Of a stretch of DNA of 64,000 nt, positions 57,070-64,000 are shown piece after piece. The position numbers and the translations under genes were made by a program. Every line of letters begins with the position of its first letter. The first letter of the stretch is position 1. The notes under the pieces are model-generated. The model was not told where the DNA came from and ran no database searches. It was given only the letters and a program-made list of their open reading frames with translations. Source of the DNA: Nelumbo lutea (lineage: Eukaryota; Streptophyta; Magnoliopsida; Proteales; Nelumbonaceae); contig JAKGHH010000001.1 in the NCBI GenBank assembly GCA_022828595.1, positions 75,450,401 to 75,514,400 of the forward strand. Direction: 5' to 3'.

Positions 57070-58316
57070 CTATGAAAGTTTCATTTTGGCTCATGCCCAT
57101 CTTACCTAACTGAAAACATAAAAGAAAAAAGATTCCACACCTTTGACTACTAAGGGTTGTCATTGTTGTTTCCAGCTGAAACCCTGCCACATCAGCGCCA
57201 CCTAGGTGTTTTGAATTGCAATGGGAACTTTTTATTTGGTTGAGATTGTTTTAACTCAAAACAGTAAAAAAAAAAAAAACGTTTTATCTGAAAATAGCAA
57301 TGAGGGGGCATTGGAGGAAATGTCAAATTAAGGTTTTCCCCAACAGCCATTTCATCTCACAATGTTTTTGCTGATATGGCACTTACCTATCATCTGATGT
57401 AGCATGGTGATGAATTGATACGGTAAAACACATATCATACAACACTTCAACGTGATTGGTGTTACATTGGAGAAAAATAAAATCTGATGAAATCCTGGAT
57501 TTGGAAAATTCTTATTAATTAGATTGGCATAACAGTAACTGGAAGTGTAATTGGTGTTACATAGAATTAAAAAGTTTACTTTAAACACTTCAATGTGAAA
57601 CAGGACATACCAAACACATATCTACTATAAACGCCTAATCAGCATTGCTGTAGAGACTATAAACATTAAGTATTAATCAAACAGGTTTCTCCTCTAACCA
57701 TCGAAACTTGCACCACCCACATTACTCAAAACGTTTCAGCCTCAAAAGCAATGATACCAAAAACAACCTAACTCAACAATTTCCTTCCAAAGAAGAAATT
57801 GGGAAGCCCATTAGGCCTCGGCTAATAAATTAATTTTCTATGCATTTCTAACAACATCGGTCTACATCTAATTGATCTTTCAGTAGAACAGGATTACTTA
57901 ACTTTGCTGGACCTCTTTTTCGAACTATTACCCCTGATGGTCTTATTTAAGGTTGATCATTTCTAGCCCGATTCATCATAGAGCAAAGTTTTTGGGCATG
58001 GGCCTGGGCCTGGGTTTTATGTTTAGGCCCTAGCCTGGGCCCAACCCACCAGGTAGGATGGCAAAACTAATCAGTGGTGTTAACAATTCCCACTAATCAG
58101 TAGAAATTTTGATCCCCACTTTATATGAGAGAGAATCAAAAATAGGAGGAAGGTGATACAAATTTGGCACCAGTTTTTTTTTTCTAAAAAAAACTGGGCT
58201 ACCCCTGTTGTGTAGCTCCATTAAGCAAAAAAAAAAAAAACTCACCAGTCTGACCTGAGAACCAGATTTCGAGACATGCTTGCATAGAGTGGTGTGAAAA
58301 GCAACTGGCTAAAGGC
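57070..58316. other. Intergenic DNA, no gene
   Basis: A short gggcctgggcctggg stretch near 58000 resembles hAT ends, and A-runs occur at 58228. Nothing codes. Confidence 0.5.
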
Positions 58317-58318
58317 AA

Positions 58319-58632
58319 GGTTTCCAAACCGCTATTGACCCGAATGGTCGGACCGTTCAGCCCGGGAATCATTCAGGCAACCAGTTCTGTTTTACTCCAA
58401 ATTCAGTCTTAGCCAAAAATCGTTGAAAAGGTCAACAATCCGTTGATCCAGGCAGTCAAACCATCGACCCATTCAACGGTTTTTTACTGTTTTTTTATTT
58501 TTAATTATTTTTTTATTTTTTAAATTTGTTTGTCAAAATAGACTGTCCGTTTGAACTGGATAGTCAGACCATCAACCTAAAAATCGGTGGCCAGAATGAT
58601 TCCATCTCCACGTCGTTTTTTAAAAGGGTTTT
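58319..58632. mobile_element. Dispersed foldback repeat, GGTTTT(C/T)AAAACC family
   Basis: Starts GGTTTCCAAACCGCTATTGA and ends TTTTTAAAAGGG. Internal words (ggtcggaccgttcagcccg, attcaacggtttttt) match 8978-9281. Confidence 0.55.
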
Positions 58633-58687
58633 TATGATTCAATCCACCCCTAGGTGGATCTAGGATTTCCTAGTGGTGAATTGAGTC

Positions 58688-58726
58688 CTGCCCATGAATT
58701 GATACCAAATTCACGGGCAGGATGTG
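58688..58726. repeat. 15-bp inverted repeat, one mismatch
   Basis: TCCTGCCCATGAATT and AATTCACGGGCAGGA are separated by seven bases. Confidence 0.75.
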
Positions 58727-59230
58727 ATTTATAGGGGGGGTACTAGTAGACTAAGGAGGGGGATTGCAGTCCAAAAATCCCTTTTTTAAAACGTTGGCTA
58801 AAGGTGGATTGGCAGGGTGCGGAGTTTACACTGTGCTGCCAATTAGTTTGCTTAGTTTGGAGATTTAAAGAGCTTCCACAAGATTGTGTTTGGTTTGAAG
58901 AAAAAAAAAAAGGAATAGGCCCTACCTTTTCCTTCAAACCAAACATAGGATAAATGATTCATTATCATTCATTAGTTTTCCACGTGGAAAATTCATTTGG
59001 GCTTCAAAAAAGTGATCTTAATCGAACAAAACTCCAATCCGTTCTTTCTTGATTGAAGCAGACCTAATTGGAACGTAGGATTTAATAATACAATCCTAGA
59101 TCACACATAATTCATGGGGTTTGGCAAAAGTTTTAGTGCCGGAATTGGAGTTCTCTAATTGAATTGGAATTGACCTGATTAAAAAATAATCCATTTTTGA
59201 ACCAACTATTTATTCACTTGTAAAATTTAA

Positions 59231-59350
59231 GGCCCGTTTCATTCTCCAGAATAAGGGTCTGGAATCGGAACCAGAATTGCCTTGCCTATTCCGATTTCAA
59301 TTATTTGGTTGGATGGAGTCGAAATCTCACGTCCATTCCCTCCCCTTCAC
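59231..59350. mobile_element. MITE fragment of the 2345/6832 family
   Basis: ggcccgtttcattctccagaa, gggtctggaatcgga and attccgatttcaattatttgg follow the same order as at 2345. Confidence 0.4.
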
Positions 59351-59393
59351 CTGGGAATGAGATTCTATATCTTTCATTAATATGCTTAGCTAT

Positions 59394-59476
59394 GGCTCAG
59401 TTTGGAAAGAGTACATATTTGTACAATACAACAAGATTTTGCATTCTACATATTTGTACTCCTTCCAAACTGACCC
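59394..59476. mobile_element. Short MITE, GGCTCAGTTTGG family, copy 1 of the duplication
   Basis: Inverted ends GGCTCAGTTTGGAAAGAGTA / TACTCCTTCCAAACTGACCC, with TAT on both sides. Confidence 0.7.
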
Positions 59477-59556
59477 TATGTGAAGTCAGAGCCAACACCA
59501 ACGCAGAAGCAAGCTGGGAATGAGATTCTATATCTTTCATTAATATTTTTAGCTAT

Positions 59557-59639
59557 GGCTCAATTTGGAAAGATTACATATTTGTACAATACAATAAGAT
59601 TTTGCACTCTACATATTTGTACTCCTTCCAAACTGAGCC
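59557..59639. mobile_element. Short MITE, GGCTCAGTTTGG family, copy 2 of the duplication
   Basis: As copy 1, with TAT on both sides and a few base changes. Confidence 0.7.
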
Positions 59640-59776
59640 TATGTGAAGTCAGAGCCAACACCAAGGCAGAAGCAAGCTGCAGAATTACTGAAAGCAGAAA
59701 ACAAGTTTACATGAAACCAGTTTACCGGAAGATGATTACAATTAAATGATGGTGTTGATGGCATTTTGATGCTAAT

Positions 59777-60346
59777 CTATTCTAAGAACCCAGTTCTAGT
59801 GAGTACAGCATTCCTCACTTTGCTGAGATCTCTCCCCTTGAGCGTCCTCCCAGCACCTTCACATACAGAAAAAGAAGAAATCTGACTCGTTGCCAACTTC
59901 CTTGCAATCCATTCGTGTGGTGGTATCATATCATCATCATCATCATCATGAGCAGCATCATCGCTTTCCCCGTCATCGTTAAGAAAGGCACCTTTGTGGC
60001 TATCACGAAGAGAACTTGAACCATCCCTGAAGCTACCTGACGCCCCCTTCGAGCTCTTTCTGTAGATCTTTGACCAGTCAGGAATGTTTACAGGTGCTGA
60101 TTGCTGATGAACCTTGGCCTCGTAAGTGGGATTATTAGCTGCTCTTGGGATCATTCTTGAAGCAGTTGGAAAGCGCCTCGGTGCCGGACTAGAAACCGAG
60201 GATGGATGCTTTGATTTTATGACCCTGAGACCGATGTCTGTTCTTTCTTTCATAACAGCCCAAACATCTTCCTCGTCAAATTCTTCATTTCTGATCGATC
60301 TCCTACCACTACAGTCCATGTTGAAAATGTCATACCCATCTTCCAT
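59777..60346 (-). CDS. Senescence regulator S40 family protein (DUF584)
   Basis: A single 189-aa exon from ATG at 60346 to the stop at 59777. Family marks, in order: EEDVWAV (25-31), a basic Ser/Pro-rich middle with RMIPRA and the PVNIPDWSKIYRK block, a run of six Asp (about 133-138), and the C-terminal signature IPPHEWIARK...SQISSFSVCEG.GRTLKGRDLSKVRN..L..TGFLE (141-189), which is complete. S40 proteins are small plant proteins linked to leaf senescence and stress responses and reported in the nucleus; their biochemical activity is unknown. The length and lack of introns fit the family. No frameshift or stop is present, and codon use is ordinary. The paralogue cannot be named from sequence alone. 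Confidence 0.92.
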   Translation of the reverse strand: MEDGYDIFNMDCSGRRSIRNEEFDEEDVWAVMKERTDIGLRVIKSKHPSSVSSPAPRRFPTASRMIPRAANNPTYEAKVHQQSAPVNIPDWSKIYRKSSKGASGSFRDGSSSLRDSHKGAFLNDDGESDDAAHDDDDDDMIPPHEWIARKLATSQISSFSVCEGAGRTLKGRDLSKVRNAVLTRTGFLE

Positions 60347-60586
60347 TAATGGTTCTCCCTAAAAACCCTTCAGCGTCTTTAACTGCTTCCCAAGTGGGTT
60401 TTCAGTTTCGCGCAAGATCTACAACAACGACAGGTAAGCAGATGTAAAGAATTTGGTTACTCTCTGGGGAATATCAACCATCAAGTCAAGGGGAAGAAAG
60501 ATGGAATTCTGAAATATACCTTTCTTTTTGTTTTGAAAATTGAAACTCCCCTCCAAAGATCGCAGTTTTTCCAAGGTTTCTGAGAA

Positions 60587-60587
<1 letters not shown>

Positions 60588-60621
<34 letters not shown>
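60588..60621. promoter_or_regulatory. (TA)n tract about 240 bp upstream of the S40 start
   Basis: Seventeen TA units. It could supply TATA function for the minus-strand S40 gene, and its length is likely to vary among individuals. The role is inferred. Confidence 0.4.
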
Positions 60622-60624
<3 letters not shown>

Positions 60625-62286
60625 GGAAAGTAGAGTGAAGCTGCAGTTTTAGAAAGATTTTTCAGAATGATATGTTGCAGACCGCAAACCCAGAGAGAGG
60701 AAACGAAAGAGGAGTTGTGGAATCCCAAGATATGCCTTTCCCTGGCTTGAAAAGCTCCAAAAAGAAATCACACCTTTTGCTTGGGTATTCTGCAAAATGA
60801 AAAGAAAATAATACATATATTGTTTGTTTGGGATGGAATTTGTACCAGAAAATATGAAAAGGGAAGTAGGGCAGCAAGAAATAAAATTTCCTTTTTTCTA
60901 ATGGGGGTGTTGGACCTTTTTAAATACAAGCTTCTTTCCTCCCAAAAGCCTTGCTTATCTTTGGAAGAGGTGGAGAGGAAGGACTGGGCGACAGATAGGT
61001 AATTAAACAGCGAGGAGCGCGCTTCAGAGATCTTCGAGATCTTCTTTTTTATGCCTTCACGACTGTAGATTATGGAAGTTGCAGAGAGAGAGAGAGAGGG
61101 ATCTTTTCAAATCATGATTGTGAGTGACACTGAGAGAGAGTAAGATTTCAGGATCCAATACACGAGAGACCAAACGTGTGGTGTCTGGGCGTCGTGTCTG
61201 GCAGCGCCAACAAAATAAAAAACAAACCCGCCATGTGGTGAGCATGTGAAAAATATTTGGATAAATTATGAAAGCAAAGAACAAAATGGGTGTCTCTTAT
61301 TGACTTTGATGCGCTGCTCTTTACCCTTCTGTCTCCAGACTCCGCTGGGCCGCTAAAAGTTAAAAACTAGAACAATAATCACATTTCTCTAATCAGCTTT
61401 CCTGTCAAAAAGAGTGGAAAAGAGAGCTTTGGCTGTAAAAGGTCCTAAAATATTACTCAAGTTTTACAGATTGAAACGTCTTTGCCTCTATAAAATAAAA
61501 AGAGCAATGTTACAAACAAGCTGGTTCCTGGTTAGACTGATCTTTCACTATAAAATTACAAATATGAAAAAGAAGGTTTTGGTTGTTTTTTTCCGAAAAT
61601 AAAACCCATCGTCCTATCCACTGCTGATTGCAGCAAAGACCAAAGAGTTCATGGTTGTTTATGGACATTGGACGATAGGTTAAAAGAGAGGGCCCAGAAA
61701 AAACGTAAAAACATTAAAGCAAATGGCCGGGCCCACTACAATTTTAAATTTTAATTATAATTTATGTACAGAAAAGTTTCTTTGGAACCTAACGATTCCA
61801 GCTACCAAGCTTTCTTTTCTGTTTTTTTTCATAGTTCAGAAAAAAAAAAAATAGTGAAAGAGCAATGCTAAACATAGAAGCCTCGTCAAACCCATCATCT
61901 TTGAGTTTTAACCAAGTTGTAGGACAAAACCAACCAATAAACCGATCAAATTCTAAATCATAGTCTCTTTAGATTGGCTTAATTTGGGAAGAGTGCAAAT
62001 ATAAATATGTACAGTATTATAAAATATAAATAAAGACTTGAAAATTAAAAAAAAAAAATCTATGGTGCGAAAAAGACATAATATCACAAGGGCTTTAAAA
62101 ATTCCATATAATAAAAAAAAGGGAAAATCTATGATGTGAGAAAGATACGGGAAAAGTTTTGACTATAGTCGAACCCTTAAAAATTCCATATACACCCCCC
62201 CCCAAAAAAAAAAAATTAATTAGTGGGAGTCTCGTGGACTGGACTGCCATTTTTACTTTTTCGAAAGATCAAAAAATATATGTAAA
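60622..62286. other. Intergenic DNA upstream of S40
   Basis: Contains GA-repeat runs (about 61085-61100 and 61132), a partial GGCTTAATTTGGGAAGAGT MITE end near 61977, and a C-run/A-run at about 62194-62215. No gene seen. Confidence 0.5.
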
Positions 62287-62313
62287 CTAGCGAGGACCCG
62301 TGCAATGCACGGG
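62287..62313 (-). mobile_element. Helitron 3' terminus; element extends to the right
   Basis: On the minus strand the order is hairpin CCCGTGC-ATT-GCACGGG, six bases TCCTCG, then CTAG followed by T. That is the classical plant Helitron end (short GC hairpin, CTRR, insertion before T). The AT-rich DNA to the right would be its body. The 5' TC end was not identified and may lie beyond the window. Confidence 0.65.
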
Positions 62314-62641
62314 AAAATCTAAATGGTTGAATAATTTTATTTATTATTAATTAATTAATTAATAATCAAAATTTTCTGTTAATTAATTAAAATTAATCAA
62401 AGTTATTGTTAATATATAAAACTTTAATAATTGTATTTATATTTTATGTTGATTTACAGAAAATAATTATTATTAATTTAATATGAACAAATATTTTTTA
62501 ATAAATTTAATTTTATTAATCATTTGTAGTAATAATTTGTTAATTTCATTATTTTAAATGGAATTTGATTGACTTTAAATAAATAAAAATAATTATAAAA
62601 GTTAACATTTTTATTAATTTCACTAATAATTAACAATTATA
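62314..62641. other. AT-rich body, probably Helitron interior
   Basis: Nearly all A and T with repeated taattaatta words; no open frame. Confidence 0.4.
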
Positions 62642-62930
62642 TAGGAATAGCAACGGGGCGGGGCACCCCATCCCTATCCCCTCCTGTAGTCAAGATATTT
62701 TATCCCATCCCCGCCCCGTCCCTAGTGTTAGGTGGGTTCAAGGCAAGGCATCCACTCACCATTAGGAATAGGGAATCCTCGAATTTCTCCGCCTCATCAT
62801 CAATGTCGTGTGAGTTCAGGGCAAGGCACACACTCTTCATCAAAGGATTGGGAATACTCAAATTTTCCCTGCCCTATCCCTAGTGTCGAGCGGGCTCGAG
62901 GCAAGGTACCTACTCCCCGTCTGAGGTTTT
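62642..62930. mobile_element. hAT-like element, TAGGAATGGC family, right end unclear
   Basis: Begins TAGGAATAGCAACGGGGCGG, then CCCCATCCC and TGTAGTCAAGATATTTT, matching 34389. Inside, gggttcaaggcaagg-type units repeat about three times (62726, 62811, 62886). Confidence 0.5.
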
Positions 62931-62934
62931 TAAA

Positions 62935-63131
62935 ATCGAACAAGATAGGGAACCATTCTAGGGTCTAGTTCTTGGGTCGAACAGTCCAACTTCCTGATCA
63001 AAACAGATGACCCACTCTAACAAAAAATTAAAAAATTAAAAAAAAACAAAAAAAAATGCCAAAAACCATTGTTCGATTTAACAGTTCAACCACCTAGGTC
63101 AGTGGTTCACTAACCAAATCAATGGTTTTTA
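62935..63131. mobile_element. Dispersed foldback repeat, GGTTTT(C/T)AAAACC family
   Basis: Starts AGGTTTTTAAAATCGAA and ends AATGGTTTTTAACT. Internal ggtcgaacagtccaac and gttcaaccacctaggtcag fit the family. Confidence 0.5.
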
Positions 63132-64000
63132 ACTAAAATAGATTTATACATATTTACTAAAAAGGGTAAATTGAGTATCGACCACATGGTAAATTTCTAA
63201 AAGTACACTAAATTGTCTTTAATTTTCAAAAGTGTAATTTTATGAAAAGTTTAGAAAATTTATTACACTTTGGTAATTTTGAAAAATTATTCAAATTTGA
63301 TTTAAATATCATTAAATAATTTGTTTTCTTTTTAAATGGTTTATTTACAGAACTATACTAATTTATCTTATATTTTCTAATATAAACTAATCAATAATTT
63401 CTTTTTTCAATATTATACTAATTTATCTTAATAATTTGTGCAATTATTGGTTCAAGTTACTATTTTCCATTTCCTATAGTCATTATCTTTAATAATTTTC
63501 AATAATTTACAATGAAAATTACATAATTTTTCAATAGTTTTCCAAAATCTATCAATGTAATAAATTTTCCTAAAATTTCCAAAATATTCCAATATTTTTC
63601 AATAATTAATTAATACATTTTAAATAAACTTTCAAAAATTTTATATCTTTTAATTTTCAAAATGTTATTTTATAAAAATGTAGTTTTATGAAAATTTTGT
63701 TACATTTGTGTAATTATGGAGATTTATTGAGAATTATTTTAAATTGTTATTAAATATTTATTATTGTTAGGTAGTTTACTAACAAAATTATACTAATTAA
63801 TCTTTTATTTTCTAATATAAATTAATTAATAATTCCATTTTCCAACATTATAATATTTTATTCCCCCATCTACATTCGGTTACTAACTATAATAATAGCA
63901 ATAACTAAAATTTTATAATTTTTAAATATAATTCTTAATTTTATAGAAATTAGTTAAAAAGTTTTCAATTTCTATAAATGATGTTAGCTAATATGAATAT
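63132..64000. other. Very AT-rich DNA, no gene
   Basis: Imperfectly repeated blocks (for example tttatgaaaa.ttt...ttacattt.tgtaatt at about 63240 and 63670, and actaat.atctt.tattttctaatataa at 63357 and 63794) point to an old internal duplication of about 430 bp. Confidence 0.5.

Larger units (their letters stand above)
59351..59676. repeat. 163-bp tandem duplication containing a MITE
   Basis: Two adjacent copies start CTGGGAATGAGATTC at 59351 and 59514 and end gcagaagcaag. Each contains one GGCTCA(G/A)TTTGG MITE, so the duplication followed the MITE insertion. Confidence 0.85.

Overview
This is nuclear DNA from a flowering plant, probably a non-grass with a large, repeat-rich genome. Evidence: an intronless gene for the type-I small subunit of geranyl diphosphate synthase, an S40 (DUF584) senescence-regulator gene, and dense nested Ty3/gypsy, Ty1/copia, LINE, Mutator-like, hAT, PIF/Harbinger and Helitron remains. 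No rRNA, tRNA, CRISPR or prokaryotic operon was seen. Only two intact host genes were found in 64 kb: the GPPS small subunit (46774-47736, +) and the S40 protein (59777-60346, -).

Layout. 1-7.1 kb is AT-rich intergenic DNA with several MITE/hAT-type foldback elements. 7.1-30.6 kb is one complex structure: a solo gypsy LTR (7138-7959) with perfect 5-bp target duplications, then a 5.9-kb segment (X1), then a decayed Tat-like gypsy element on the minus strand (13832-24065), then a second copy of the segment (X2, 24066-30622). The junctions fit one tandem duplication of [gypsy element + X] followed by collapse of the first gypsy copy to a solo LTR. Both X copies are mosaics of copia-type LTRs and MITEs. 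30.6-37.8 kb holds another LTR copy split by a hAT element, a copia LTR end, a hAT end and the 3' part of another minus-strand gypsy element.

37.8-45.8 kb is a second rearranged block. Two copies of [copia LTR end + small MITE + Pack-MULE carrying an ATL RING-H2 ligase fragment + 81-bp satellite] flank a decayed copia integrase/RT/RNase H region, and the 81-bp satellite array (about 1.7 kb) closes the block. The GPPS small-subunit gene follows, then a LINE fragment interrupted by a long-TIR Mutator-like element (48.2-50.1 kb), then an internally deleted Tat-like gypsy element with both LTRs and perfect target duplications (51446-55692), a Tourist-like MITE (56310-56845), the S40 gene, and an AT-rich end with a Helitron 3' terminus (62287-62313).

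The two host genes do not obviously work together. The most informative biology is in the mobile DNA: a spliced-looking antisense gene with its own TATA box carried by both Tat-like elements, gene-fragment capture by a Mutator-like element, and two tandem segmental duplications whose breakpoints lie inside transposable elements. All calls come from reading the sequence and recalled family knowledge; no database search was run.
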